Below are positions 1-14,919 of a stretch of 64,000 bases of DNA, one piece after another. Origin of the DNA: Timema cristinae (taxonomy: Eukaryota > Arthropoda > Insecta > Phasmatodea > Timematidae); NCBI GenBank assembly GCA_039000515.1, contig JBCFYV010000001.1, positions 13,904,928 to 13,968,927 of the forward strand, in the 5' to 3' direction. The translations under genes were made by a program, and so were the position numbers. Under the pieces are notes generated by a model that made no database searches, was not told the origin of the DNA, and worked only from the letters and a program-made list of their open reading frames with translations. Position 1 is the stretch's first letter; each line of letters begins with the position of its first letter.

Positions 1-236
1 CGCTTATCGTGTTGAGCCCGACTGCTGAGGACGGGGAGATCGAGGTTCGAATCTCGGTCGGGTGAACTGGGGGTGGTTTTTCCTAAATGGTTTTCCACTC
101 TCCCTCCACGCAAATGCGGGTTCACTTCCTTTAATTTAACCTTCCCAATTCCTAATCCATTAGTGTAATTAGTACTTAAGTGTATAACCCGAATGGGTAG
201 TAAGACGCGGTGCTAAATAATAATAAAAAAAATAGA
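1..236 (+). mobile_element. tRNA-derived SINE, family A, cut by window start
   Basis: The visible part holds the B-box-like GGTTCGAATCTC (53-64), the body (ggtggtttttcctaaatgg, ctccctccacgcaaatgcgg) and the common 3' tail (ataacccgaatgggtagtaagacgcggtgctaa), ending in a short AAT/A-rich tail. It is near-identical to the copies at 47157, 51114 and 57565, so it is a young insertion. Confidence 0.85.
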
Positions 237-920
237 GATATAACCCATGTTTCGACAGAACACCCAGATACCGAACAGTTTTATTCTTCATGGACAGTTC
301 TTGTTTGAAAAAATATAGCTCTCACTAGATGGAAGATTCTTGTTCAATTGCAAGTTCTCTCCTTCGATGGACAGTTCTTGCTCGATGGGAAGTTATTGTT
401 TGATAAATAGTTCCTGTTTGATGGACAATTTTCCTCGATGGGAAGTTCTCATTCTAGCTCGATGAGGATTTTTCACTCGATGAGGAGTTCTTGCTAGATG
501 GGTATTTCTCATGAAACAAACATTTCTTGCACATAGCAACTAGGATCTTGTTGTTGAAGCTCATATTTCCCCAAGGCTACTCGACTATATCACAACTTTT
601 ACTCTAATCACCAGAAAGTTGTTTGGAGTCGCACACACACTATGCGGTCGAGCCTGTTTAATCATCTAGTAAATGATAAAATGAAATAACCTATGCAAGG
701 TCATTCAAGGCCACTTTCCAATTATGAAAAATATGGTAACCTTATAACCATAAACAGATATCCATGGTAATATATTTAATTAATCAAACTTTTTGCAGAT
801 AATGTTATCAATATTAATCCTACTGTTAAAAGTCATTCATGAAGCGTATCGTTGTTGGTTCCATTAATGATCCAATCCTTAATTCTAGATTGAGTCTTGA
901 GATGTGTTGTTCATTCACAG
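237..920. other. POPDC intron with a degenerate short repeat
   Basis: About 285-520 carries degenerate 20-28-bp repeats of the type gatggacagttcttgctc. The rest is AT-rich intron with no recognisable exon. The upstream POPDC exons are not here. Confidence 0.5.
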
Positions 921-1078
921 GTGTACCTGGCTCTGTTCCGCCCTCTTAAGGTCACCAGGCACCAGTTCAAGAAGGTGCTCAACTGCATGAAGCTCATCAG
1001 ACAGTTGAAGTACCAAGAGGTGTATGCTCAGGAGAAAGTCACCAAGGTGGACAGTCTGTCACTCGTGCTCTCTGGAAA
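921..1078 (+). CDS. POPDC: POPDC exon: start of Popeye domain
   Basis: Acceptor TTCACAG ends at 920. The exon reads [11 protein letters not shown] and ends LSLVLSG plus AA, with donor GTAAGT at 1079. The exon's last ~50 bases and the donor form the first unit of the 70-bp minisatellite that follows. Confidence 0.85.
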
Positions 1079-4000
1079 GTAAGTGAACCATCAACTCTCT
1101 GTGACCAGGAGAAAGTCACCAAGATGGACAGTGTGCCATCTTTGGAAAGTAAGTGAACCATCAACTCTCTGTGACCAGGAGAAAGTCCCCAAGATGGACA
1201 GTGTGCCATATTTGGAAAGTAAGTGAACCAGCATCTCCATGTAACCAGGAGAAAGTCACCAAGCTGTACAGTGTGCCATCTCTGGAAAGTAAGTGAACTA
1301 GAAGCTCTATGTAACCAGGAGAAAGTCACCAAGCTGTACAGTGTGCCATCTTTGGAAAGTAAGTGAACCAGCAGCTTCATGTGACCAGGAGAAAGTCACC
1401 AAGATGGACAGTGTGTCATCTTTGGAAAGTAAGTGAACCATCAACTCTCTGTGACCAGGAGAAAGTCCCCAAGATGGACAGTGTGCCATATTTGGAAAGT
1501 AAGTGAACCAGCATCTCCATGTAACCAGGAGAAAGTCACCAAGCTGTACAGTGTGCCATCTCTGGAAAGTAAGTGAACTAGAAGCTCTATGTAACCAGGA
1601 GAAAGTCACCAAGCTTTACAGTGTGCCATCTCTGGAAAGTAAATGAACCAGCATCTCCATGTAACCAGGAGAAAGTCACCAAGCTGTACAGTGTGCCATC
1701 TCTGGAAAGTAAGTGAACTAGAAGCTTATGTAACCAGGAGAAAGTCACCAAGCTGTACAGTGTGCCATCTCTGGAAAGTAAGTGAACTAGAAGCTCTATG
1801 TAACCAGGAGAAAGTCACCAAGCTGTACAGTGTGCCATCTTTGGAAAGAAAGTGAACCAGCATCTCCATGTAACCAGGAGAAAGTCACCAAGCTGTACAG
1901 TGTGCCATCTCTGGAAAGTAAGTGAACTAGAAGCTCTATGTAACCAGGAGAAAGTCACCAAGCTGTACAGTGTGCCATCTCTGGAAAGTAAGTGAACCAC
2001 CAGCTCTCTATGACCAAGAGAAAGTCACCAAGCTGTACAGTGTGCCATCAGCTCTCTGTAACTAGGAGAAAGTCACCAAGCTGTACAGTGTGCCATCTCT
2101 GGAAAGTAAGTGAACCACCAGCTCTCTATGACCAGAGAAAGTCACCAAGCTGTACAGTGTGCCATCAGCTCTCTGTAACTAGGAGAAAGTCACCAAGCTG
2201 GACAGTGTCTCTCTTACTCTCTGGAAAGTAAGTGAACCAACCTTTCATTGCAACTTTTGAAACGAGAGACGTTTTATGAAAGAATCTGGTACAACACACA
2301 TTGGCTTATACTTGATGTTCTGTACTGATATATATTATTATTGTTGTTAGGGTTTATAGGCTCGCCGACACAATGAGGTCATTGGTGGGCTTACTGCTTT
2401 ATAATTGTTCTCATTTATTGTTTGGTATAAACTAAATTACTCATTGGTCACATACAGTAATCAGAGAAGTGAAATTAACTTCTCATCCATCGGTTGATCT
2501 TAATTTTAGTTTCACATCCCAGAGATTCTATATTCAGTTTTATACAAAGTGCCCTAGCCAACCAGTTTTGAAAAAAGTTTGTTTGGATTTAATTGTGTTC
2601 TCTGTTGTTCATGTTTCATGGATCTAAAACAAATATTGTAGTTTCTAAATAAAAATAGTAATAAGATTAAAACTTACAAAAAATGGTAGGAGCAGTCCTA
2701 AACATATGAACTACAGACCGCTACACTGTTTTCGTGACCAAGCCTCCTATCCTATCTTATTTTTAATCCTGACTGAGGGTTGTGGGTACTGGTATGTTAC
2801 AGGCTCGTGGTCTCCCAAAACAGCCGGGCCCTGCACATAGTGTTCTCTCACCAGTTCCTGGACTCTCCGGAGTGGTTCGGCGTCTCCACTGATGAGTTCT
2901 TCCAGGTAAGATTCACCTCATGTGCTGTGTTTACTCAGACATCTCTCAGCTGGTATCAGGGTATTAGAAACAGAGAGGAGGTATTTGTGTCAGGAGTAGA
3001 GCTAGTATCGATTTAAGATAGTGAGGAGTATAGTTTAGTATAACTATTCAGGATATTAAAAAGAGAGAGTATTTGTGTCAGGAGTAGGCAGTAAATATAA
3101 GATAGTGGAGGTAATAGTGTAAGTAGAGCTATTATCAGGATATTAGAAACAGAGAGGAGGTATTTGTGTCAGGAGTAGAGCTCGTATCAGAATATTAAAA
3201 AATAGTGAGGATATACATGTCAGGAGTAGAGTTAGTATCAGAATATTAAAGACAATGGGGAAGTATCTTTGTAAGGAGTAAAGTTATTACTAGGATATTA
3301 AAAACGGTGAGGAGGTATCTGTGTTAGCAGTAGAGCTATTATCAGGTATTAGAAACAGTGAGGAGGATTAGAACTAGCAACGGGTATTGACTGTGTCAGG
3401 TGTCCATCACCGCAATGGAGGAGTCCCGGGTGCTCATCTGGCACCGAGAAAGCTCAAGCTGACCATCATCACTGACCAGTTCCTGCAGGCAGTGTTTGAC
3501 CACATCCTGGGGCGTGATGTCGTCAAAAAGCTCATGCAGGTCAGAATAAGTCAACTTTGAAACACTTATCAAATCGAACCCACGTGGGCTACATGATTCT
3601 CATATAATGGACCATAGTGTCAAGATCCAGATGTATCAAGGGTCGTAGAGAAATGACTATTGCTATCTGGGTACCTAAAGATGAACATTGTGCTTCACAA
3701 TAAAAATATCAAGAGCGCTAATAAACTGTTACCCGCTTCGGGGGCCGAATGGACCACGGCGTCGCTCTCACAGTAAACTGGACTGCCGATGATGGGGAGA
3801 TCGGGGTTTGGATCCCGGTTAGGTCTACTGAGGATTGTTTTTATTAAATGATTCTCCACTCTTCCTCCATGCAAATATGGGTAACTTCCTTTCAATTCAA
3901 TCTTCCTCATCCTTATCGCATTAGTGTAATTAGTATAAGCTTTCAGTCTAAATTTGAAGTTACATTGACACATGTAATATATCTTGTTTCAATCCACCTT

Positions 4001-7000
4001 TCCTATACCTTCTTCCAAATATAATACATATTGACACTTGTAAATAAGTTTACATATTATATTATTTTGTAAGTATTTTAAAAAAAATTGTGTATCTAGA
4101 AAATCCTAAATATTGAAATTATGTGTCTTTAACATTTAGCCATTATCCACTTTGGTGGTCGCATGGTTTTACGCGCTAGTCTCGTATTTGACTAGACTGC
4201 GCTGACAGGGAGACCAAGGTTCGAATATTGGTAGAGTAGTTTTCCAAAATGTTTTTTTTTTTCATTCTTTTCCATACAAATGTGGGTACACTTCCTCTAA
4301 ATATAACCTTACTAATCCCTAAAATCACTAACAAAATTAGTACATAAGTGTATAACCCAAACAGGTAGTAAGACACTGTGCTAAAAAAAAATCATGTGAC
4401 AAGAAATACCAATCTAATGGATTTTGGCATGTATGTCAAACAATGTTTGAAACATAGAATGTTATTCTGTTGTACATCACCATAATTAATATGTTATATC
4501 TTAAAACCAAGATATTGTATTTATTTGAGTAATACACTTTCAAGAGTTAAGTTTCTGTAGTGTAGTGTCAAGTGTTGGGCATTAGTGTAGCGCAACACTA
4601 GACGTAGTGCAAGGAGGTTGGTTTGTTTGCATGGTGCGCGGAGATTGTCGTAGTTGTGTCATGGCTTTTTTTTTTTGCGTTTTTTTGACACTTGATAGTT
4701 GCTTTTAATTGTTTTACCCCAATTGTCTTACATATGGGCATATCTGATATATCATAAAAGGCTACTTTCATCTATTCATCAAGTCCTGTGATGTCAAGCC
4801 ATTTAAACACAGTGTGTGTTTTTTTTTTTTTTGAAAGAAAAAAAAATGCAAGTGATCAAATAGTTAATCGGTATTGAAAGTGCAACTAAATTGGCCGCAT
4901 AGCTGGGGAAGCCTCCTTAAGTGATTCCATAAGTGATTGGAAGAGGAACCGTAGTAAGATTGAACAACATCCGTTAATTACATAAAACAACAAATATCCA
5001 AAATTTCTTCTTTTAATAGGGGGTGGTAGGGTAAAGTGAGTTAAGGGCAGTGTTTTTTGCCAGTTTTGATTGCCTTCAATATTGCTTCCATTAGAAACAT
5101 ATGGTTTAATTTTCTTCACACAGTGATCTATCATGAGTATAGCGGTATTAGATGAGAAACTTCTTAAATGAAGAGAAAAAGTTGTCAGTAATTTCTAGGA
5201 CCTCTTGACAGTATTCAGTTTCTACTGGAGCAATATTTGATTTATTTTACTATAAAAACTGCGAAAATACTGCCCTATATTCATGTTTCCTTCCACCCTG
5301 CCTTAATAAGATGGGTAGAGTGGAGTGCTACTTTTGCATTCTACCCGACAAATAGAAAAAGAAACCCACGATGTGAACCTCTCATTCAATTTTTGAAAAG
5401 TGTGCTATCATCCAAAATTTTGGACTATCTATGGAAGGGGGGGTTTGCTTTATTTGTAAATTTTCTTCCTAATAAATTAATCACATCACCTGGCCTGAGG
5501 CTTCGCAATCGCACTACACTGAGTTTGCCAATGACTAGAAAGTCAAGGTTCGAATTTCTCCCCCGTGAATTGGTTTCTTTGTAACCATTATTTCTCCACA
5601 CTAATGTGGGTGCACTTTCTCTTGACTCTCACCCCACCCTTAACACACGAGATCAGGAGCCTGGGTGCTACGCAGTCACACAGACACAAGGGCTCTAGAC
5701 GCCTTGGACTGTCGATTCCAAATCACTTGCTTCTATAACAAGGGATTACCCATTTCGGTGGTCGCATGGTCTAACGCGCTATCCTCGTGTTAAACTAGAC
5801 TACCGATGACTGAGAGATCAGGTTTGATTCCGGTCAGGTGTACTGAAGGTGGTTTTTCCAAAATGGCTTTCCACTCTTCCTCCATGCAAATGCATGTGTA
5901 CTTCCTTTAAATATAACCTTCCTAATCCCTAACACATTTATATAATTAGTACTTATATGTACAACCTGAACGAACAGTAAGACACGGTGCTTGAAAAAAA
6001 AAAGATGACTTTGACCCTACCAAAATTTGAACCAAATTCTCATCGCCAGACTCTTCCACGAGAGGCAAGGCACGGCACTTAATATCTAGCTTGTAACGGA
6101 TACAGGCAAGGGATATCACCTGTGAGTGTGGTATCACAACCTGCACACTACTGCGCACCTCTACACTATTCTCTTGTTTTTTTCAGATGCCCGTAGTTGG
6201 TTCCCCCACTGAGCAGGATATAGCAGTTTTGGTCAGCGCCACACTCTTACTATTTTCAGTGTTCCCCCTCCCTCTTTCTGTTGCATGTGTTCACACACCC
6301 ACCAACACGGCCATACAAGGCCTGATAGGCAGGAGGTTCCAAGGACTAGTGACCCCCTTCTAGCGGCCTCTGGCATCTCTAACTTTGTTTCCCCATTTGT
6401 TCTGAATAGGGTCCACTTATCAACAAAACACCAGAGCGACGACACAGAATAATTAGCTTATCTAGCAGGTGCAAGTTTATGCTTTTACAAAATATAATTT
6501 GCCAACCTAATGTCTTTGTTGTTTGCTCTAAAATTAATCAGAAACAATGTATTCACATTGTTTAACCTCTCCCCGGCTCAGGCATTGAACAATGTCTTTG
6601 TTTGCCCGAGCGTTCCCTGGTGTGAGCGTGAATCGACGTTTTGTAGCAATAGGTTATTGTAATGCCATTTATCAAAGAACCAGTGTACTTTTAGCCAGTC
6701 TGAATACTTCATATTGAAGCTGATATATGAGCTACCGGTTCACTGCTTCACTATGACCATGAATTAAGTAGTAAATGATTAGTGAAACTATTTGTCTGGT
6801 GAGAATAGAGAAACATAAAGTGCCGTCGAACCCGCGCAGACAGCTGTGATACTTGTGCACCAGGGAATGGCCCAAATACATCTAATAATACTTTTTTTTA
6901 GCATTCAGGTTGAATAAAAACCTGAATTGCCAATTGTTATTTTGTCCTTATCGTGTATTTTGCATGATATAGTGTATGTGGTACAATAAAAAAAAAACAC

Positions 7001-10000
7001 CACTTTTTGATTGGAATGTGTCACTTGGCGTACATATACTCAGGAATAAAACAGAGCCATCTCAAAATCTAGCTAGAACACCAAGATATCGGCCATCCAA
7101 AATGGTGGCCGAGGAGTTCTTTCGCCTATCAATATCCAGTTCACCTTTAGTCAAATTTAAATTTAAATTATTTGTTTCTTTGTTGTAGGATTTTTTTTTC
7201 TCTTAACATTATTGTTTTTGAAAAAATTTAACAGCTTTTTTTTTTTTTCTTAGTTTCATGAAAAGTACTCAGAATTTGAGAGATTGTGCTCTATAACTTT
7301 AAAAGCCAAATTTAACTATTTTTCCAATGATACCGTAGTAAAGCCATTTGTGTTGAAACAGTCCCAATAACGAACAGAAAACTTTGGGAACGTGTTCCTG
7401 GGTAATATCCTCCCTCAACGCTATTACACATATACTATCTCTTTAAGTTTAAAAGGAACTAACACGTATATGTTATATTGAGTAGCTTACTGCAAAGATT
7501 GTCATACCAATAATGACAAATATTAATTTTATGATATACTGATAAGGTTGAAATAAGTTTCATACTTGTGTAACAATAAATTAAGAGAGTAGACCAGTAC
7601 AAACAAAATGTAATTAAATTTAGATTTTAAAGCTTTAGAGCCAAATTCCTCAAATTTTGAGTACTTTTCACATAACTAAGCAAAATGATGTAAAAAAATA
7701 AGTTTTTCAATTTTTCTGTGAAAACGATAATGTTTGGAAAAAAATATTTCCTACAAAAAAGAAAGAACTATCAACTATATTTAAATGAAAATTGAAATCT
7801 GACTAAAGGTGACCTAGATATTGACAGGCGAAATAACGCCACGGCAGCCATCTTTGATGGCCGCCATTTTGGTGTTTTAAGTAGATTTTGTGATGGCTCC
7901 TTAACTAAACAATTTCGTTTTAGTCTTAAGTATCTGTATAGCAAATGCGACATTCCACTCAAAAAGTGCAGGGTTAATTCTGATATTGGCACGTACCACA
8001 TATACTAATATGCTACTGTTGGTCCTCTCTTGTAATGTCACCCCAACCTTTGTTGTCACACCACTGTGGTAGTCTGAATCTTGGACTCCAAGTGATGCTC
8101 TCTGCTAGAAGATATTGGAATGTGCATGGCTGTGGCCTATGTCAGCTGCGTAGACACACAGCTGAGTGTCAGTTCATTAAACTGTGTGAATAAGTTAATA
8201 GAATAGTAGTTGAGAACTTTTGATGTTTCACTGAAACAGAAAACAAACCATAACATAAAATGGCTTATAAATAAATGTAAACTGTTTTCCATTGCCAATG
8301 GTCGTCACTTTGACATATCCTGGAATGGTTGTCACTCAGCGCATGTTCTGGGATGGTTGTCACTCAGCGCATGTTCTGGGATGGTTGTCACTCAGCGCAT
8401 GTTCTGGGATGGTTGTCACTCAGCGCATGTTCTGGGATGGTTGTCACTCAGCGCATGTTCTGAGATGGTTGTCACTCAATGCATGTTCTGAGATGGTTGT
8501 CACTCAACGCATGTTTTGAGATGGTTGTCACTAAACACATGTTCTGAGATGGTTGTCACTCAACGCATGTTCTGAGATGGTTGTCACTCAATGCATGTTC
8601 TGAGATGGTTGTCACTCAACGCATGTTCTGAGATGGTTGTCACTCAACGCATGTTCTGAGATGGTTGTCACTCAATGCATGTTCTGAGATGGTTGTCACT
8701 CAACGCATGTTCTGAGATGGTTGTCACTCAATGCATGTTCTGAGATGGTTGTCACTCAATGCATGTTCTGAGATGGTTGTCACTCAGCGCATGTTCTGAG
8801 ATGGTTGTCACTCAGCGCATGTTTTGAGATGGTTGTCACTCAACGCACGTTTTGAGATGGTTGTCACTCAGCGCATGTTTTGAGATGGTTGTCACTCAGC
8901 GCATGTTTTGAGATGGTTGTCACTCAGCGCATGCTTTGAGATGGTTGTCACTCAGCGCATGTTTTGAGATGGTTGTCACTCAACGCATGCTTTGAGATGG
9001 TTGTCACTCAGCGCATGTTTTGAGATGGTTGTCACTCAGCGCATGTTTTGAGATGGTTGTCACTCAACACATGTTTTGAGATGGTTGTCACTCAACGCAT
9101 GTTCTGAGATGGTTGTCACTCAACGCATGTTCTGAGATGGTTGTCACTCAACGCATGTTCTGAGATGGTTGTCACTCAGCGCATGCTTTGAGATGGTTGT
9201 CAGTCAACGCATGCTTTGAGATGGTTGTCACTCCGCATGTTTTGAGATGGTTGTCACTCAACGCATGTTCTGAGATGGTTGTCACTCAACGCATGTTCTG
9301 AGATGGTTGTCACTCAACGCATGTTCTGAGATGGTTGTCACTCAGCGCATGTTTTGAGATGGTTGTCACTCAGCGCATGTTTTGAGATGGTTGTCACTCA
9401 GCGCATGTTTTGAGATGGTTGTCACTCAGCGCATGTTTTGAGATGGTTGTCACTCAGCGCATGTTTTGAGATGGTTGTCACTCAACGCATGTTCTGAGAT
9501 GGTTGTCACTCAACGCATGTTTTGAGATGGTTGTCACTCAACGCATGTTCTGAGATGGTTGTCACTCAACGCATGTTCTGAGATGGTTGTCACTCAACGC
9601 ATGTTCTGAGATGGTTGTCACTCAACGGATGTTCTGAGATGGTTGTCACTCAACGCATGTTCTGAGATGGTTGTCACTCAACGCATGTTTTGAGATGGTT
9701 GTCACTCAGCGCATGTTTTGAGATGGTTGTCACTCAGCGCATGTTTTGAGATGGTTGTCACTCAGCGCATGTTTTGAGATGGTTGTCACTCAGCGCATGT
9801 TTTGAGATGGTTGTCACTCAACGCATGTTTTGAGATGGTTGTCACTCAACGCATGTTTTGAGATGGTTGTCACTCAACGCATGTTCTGAGATGGTTGTCA
9901 CTCAGCGCATGTTTTGAGATGGTTGTCACTCAATGCATGTTCTGAGATGGTTGTCACTTGACGCATGTTCTGAGATGGTTGTCACTCGACGCATGTTTTG

Positions 10001-13000
10001 AGATGGTTTTTACTTGGTATGTTCTAAAATGCTTGTCACTCAACAAATATCCTGGGATGATAGTCTCTACACGTCCTGGAATAGTTGTCATTCAACACCT
10101 TTCCTGGAATGGTTGTCACTCTGTCAAGCTGTGTTTGGTCTAGTAACTACAACAACTCATCTGTTGTTGATCTTTGTTGTAACTGGAAACAGTTCCGAGG
10201 GGCTGAAACATCTCCATATTCTTTCCCAATCCCAGGATTCTCTTGGCTCACCCAGACAAAGTCCTGGGTTTTTTATTTTGTGTCCATCCGCCATGTTTCA
10301 ACTAAACTAATGGTAATGCAAAGCGTTGTCTCTAGGCTTGATTTGTATCTAGATTGACTAGACCTTAAATAGCGCCATAGTCTGCATATCCACCAGTCTC
10401 TGAAAAGCAAGGAATGGGCAGTTCATTCAACGGTCTCTTAAGTTTGCAAAACTGGCCTGATAATTTCTTTATATCATTATATATTGAAAACGAAAAGGGA
10501 AATATCTGCAAGCAAATATAAACCATTTTAAGAATATTTGTACCCGCTTTGGTGGCCTCGTGGTCTAACGCGTTACTCTAGTAATAGACTAGACTGCCGA
10601 TGACGGGGAGGTCTAGGTTCAGCTCTCGTTCATTTGTTGAACCGAGTTTTTCCCCCACCAAAATGGTTTTCCATTCTCCTCCATGCAAATGCAGGTACAC
10701 TTCCTATAAATATAACCTTACTAATCCCTAAAACAATTAACGTAACTAATACATAAGCGTACAACCCGAATGGTAGTAAGACGCGGTGCTAAAAAAACAA
10801 AATATTTATAAATTTAGTAACATAATACCTAGGCAAAGGAATTGAAGCTGGGAGCCTTGACTCTGCACACCCCTGAGCTATTCAGGATTGAGCTTGCGCC
10901 CAGGTCATTCTTCATTCGTAGTTTAAGGAAGAATGATCCTAAGCACACGAGGAATCCCTGGATAACTCAGTGGTAGAGCATCGGCGTGGTGACCCAAGGG
11001 TACCGAGCTCGGTTCCTACATCATTTTTCAAATTTACAAAAATTATATGTCTTTTATATCTGTAACCTGAAGATAACATTGATCTCCCGAGCTTCAGTAT
11101 AGTCATGTACAATTATTTGTGCAAGCGTTATCTTTCTACACATTTTAGTATTTAAAATACAACTGGGAGATAAGGGCTGTGTCCTGCGCAGGTGAGCGAG
11201 ACAATGGCAGCAAGCAACAACGGCCATCTCCCCAACACGCTGGACGAGGGAGAGGATAAACCCATGTTGATAGTGAAGAGGTCAGGGGATGGCCCCGGAA
11301 TCACTGCCCTCATCAATAGACAGCTGCAAGGTGAGTGACCGTTGCCACATCTCATTTGGGGGGGGGGTTCGATATTTTAAAATATGTAAAATTAACACAA
11401 AACTAAAAATGTATTATTTCAACCGATTTTAACCAAATTTGATGCACACATTACCTGCTCCGGTGGTCGAATGGTTCAAGGCGTCACACTATCAATAGGC
11501 TGGACCACCGATAACGAGGGGGATTGGGATTTGAATCCCAGTCGGGTGCACCGAGGGTGGTTTTAGAAATAATAATTTCAATGTTATGTATTAGAGAGAG
11601 ACTTTAAAGTTACAGATATCAATATTCAATGCTAATCTAAGTTCTTTAGCCGCCATAAAAAAAAAGACCAACTAGCTCTCTAGCATTTAGAATGAAACAT
11701 ATTCACGATAACAATTTAAAGCGACCTCCTGAAAAATGACGATTATATTCAACATTAATTCAAATATCCAAATAATCCAAAACTAGGTTAACATGTAATA
11801 AATATATTTAAATAACAAACATATTTAAAGTTAGTACAAATATTCATGCCATCTAGTGGCATCCAATCAATTTAATATGAAATAAATATATATTTAACCT
11901 ACAACAATATTCAAAGTTAGTTTAAATATGCTTGCCATCTTGTGTTGGTCAATCATACTATATATATTTTTATATTTATTGTTGTAGTTTATATATATGT
12001 ATATAAACTACATCAATATTTAAAGCTAGTTCAAATATACCCACCATCATGTGCGTCTTAACCAAATTTGACACGAAATAAATTTATATCTAAACTACAA
12101 CATTATTTAAAATTAGATTATATATTTTTGTCATCTTGTGGTGTTCACTGAAACTAAACAAGAGCTAACTATCTATTTAGTAAACAACACCATCTACTAG
12201 CGGACGATACAGTCACAGCCTTCATCAAGGCGACTCAAAAATTAAACCGTGAAGCGGTGAAACAGACTACTACAATAAAGATTGAGAGAAAACAAATTTC
12301 CCCTAAGAAATTTAATATTAAAAAAAGAATAGTAACTTTACTTTAGCCACGTTAATTTCAATTAAAGAGAACATTTTCAGCTTTAAATATTTAAGTTGGA
12401 AAAATAAATTTTCGAAAAGATTTTATTATGTAGGCCAAAAGAGAATTTAGAATAAAAGCAGAGATTATATCTTCTCGAATGGGGTCGCTTACCTCACTGA
12501 AGTCAGTGATATAAAGAGTAATCATATTAAAACACCCGGCAATATATAACGCCTGAGCCTGATCACGTGGTCACAGAGAATGGATCAAGTAAATCGAGGG
12601 GGGGTGGGGGTAGAGGGGCCAGTCATGATTTCCAACAGAAAAGGTCTGACAGGTTTGACGTGGTGACTAGATGCTCATAGAAAGATCCAGACTGATGGGG
12701 GGGGGGGGGGGGATAAGCCCTCATAGAATGACTCCAAGAAAGGGAGGGGGGTACAAGGAACAGCCACTCCATCCCTCTACTTTTGGGCATGACCTTCCTT
12801 CACCGGCGAAATGTTAACCATGCGGCTCGGTTCAGTCGGGTTTGAAGTGTGTCTAAAGGAGACGGCGGCAGCCACGTGCTTAGAGGTGCAAGTCAAAACA
12901 GGTCAGAGGGTGAGTGATGTATCTATTAATAACAGTGTTGCTTGAAACACCGTTACATTTCCCGTGTCCAGGTGTCATTTTTCAAAAATCTTAAAAACAC

Positions 13001-14073
13001 CCCTCACTTGTGTTATTTAAAAAAAAATGTGGTAGATTTAAAAAGATTTATTTTTATTCCTCTATTCTTTTTGTTCCTCCCCCAAACTCGTGCTGCATAC
13101 CAAAGTGTCGTGGCACACTGGTTGCGAAACGCTGCTCTGATAGAGCTAACTCCCTCGAGCAAACAAGAGCTGTTTAACGCAAGTGTGGTGGATTTGTTGT
13201 TCTGAATATTGAATTGTTTGTTTGTTTCATCCAGGTATGCCTAGGATCAGGTATTATTACTGTGGTAAGTTGACACACGTAGTTCCTTTTGGTTTCATAG
13301 AGCATGCATGACATTTCCTTCCTCGCTACTCCTGTCCACTCGGGCTTAAGACATGCACCAGAGGTGAGAGCTGAGATTCACTTCTATGTAAGGATGTTAT
13401 ATTCAGAGTGGTCCCAAGTTCTAATCACCCCCACTTCTCCTTGGGACAAGACATCTCATTGTTGAATATCTTATATTTATTTCTTATAATTTAATGCACT
13501 TGCTTGAAACTGTTTCATTTAACTTCAACTTGTGTCTGCATGAGTTGTTTTTAATTTAATGTTTTCAGTTAATAAATAAGTATTTGCGTTTGTTAATTGA
13601 AACAGACATTTCAAATCATCATTAGCCTTTGATAAGTTGCTGGGACACACTTTGGTGGTCACAAGGTCCAAGGCAGCCGCAGTTAAATTATGGCCAGCGT
13701 CATCACTTTGTGTGGCTTGAAAGATTTTGGACAGTTGCATACATCCCATTAACGATAATAGTTTGAGTAGTTACTAAACAACATTTAGGTCGGTGACCTG
13801 GCGGTCTCGGGGTACGGTGTCAGACTTCTGAGCTGGGGGTCCGGGGTTCAATCCTCGGTCCTGGCACAGATTTATCTGATTACCAAACCCTTCCTTCACC
13901 TCTGACAAGATGTGTATTAATCACAACTTGTGAATGTGAGGAATGCCAGGCCTCCACCATGGTTCGGATTCTACGTTAAACTGTAGGTCCTCCATTTCAT
14001 ATCACCATCCTCCTACCATTACACATTAGAGTAAGTGTGTATAATCCAAACAGGTAGTAAGACGTGGTACTAC

Positions 14074-14105
<32 letters not shown>

Positions 14106-14881
14106 TTTAGGTAGGCTAAGAAGCAACATGCGTCATGACATATTTTAATTTATTTACTATGACAGATTTTATTAACTACTTTCTTTGTGTACAAAAGTTA
14201 TATAGTTAAATGACTAATAAATGTATTTATATGCGAAAATAAGTGTCATTATTTAGTAAATTTAGATTTGTGTCGCATGAGCTAGAGACCTTACAGATGT
14301 CCATGTGGCCCTCGGGGAGAAAAGTTTTCCCACCTCTAGTCTAAAGCGTCACACTCGCACTAGACTAGACTACGATGACTGATAGATCAAGGTTATAATT
14401 ATGGTCGGATGCACTTAGGGTTGTTTTTACTAAATGGTTTACTACTCTCACTCCACACAAATGCTGATACACTTACTTTAAATTCAACCTTACTAATCCC
14501 TAATACATTAGTGTTATTAGTACATAAATGCATAACCTGAACAGGTAGTGAGACACGGTGCTAACAAAAGAATATAGTGCACTTGTAGAAAACATTTACA
14601 TGTTGGTTGTTTTATTTACGGTTTGGTTCTCCATTGTTGTAGCAAATTAAAGTACACACACATACACACTTGTGGCAGTTTAAATCAAGTAATAAAATAT
14701 AAGTAATGAAAAAAAATTAAGGAACCTAAATATATGTTGTTTGCGTCTTTCTTAAATAGTCACTTTATTACCCTTTGGCATTGGAAACTCAAACGTTCAT
14801 TGTCGCACTTAACAAAAGTATGCCACCCATACCTATCTTGAGCTAGTTCTATCCATTTATATTATTATTATATTATTATTA

Positions 14882-14919
<38 letters not shown>

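Noticed and set aside
1039..2000. Overlapping reverse-strand open frames with repeated [13 protein letters not shown] words
   Set aside because: Antisense translation of the 70-bp minisatellite, with no independent gene evidence.
8317..10010. Regular 28-bp repeats suggesting a CRISPR array
   Set aside because: Units are contiguous with no unique spacers, in an intron of an animal gene; it is a minisatellite.
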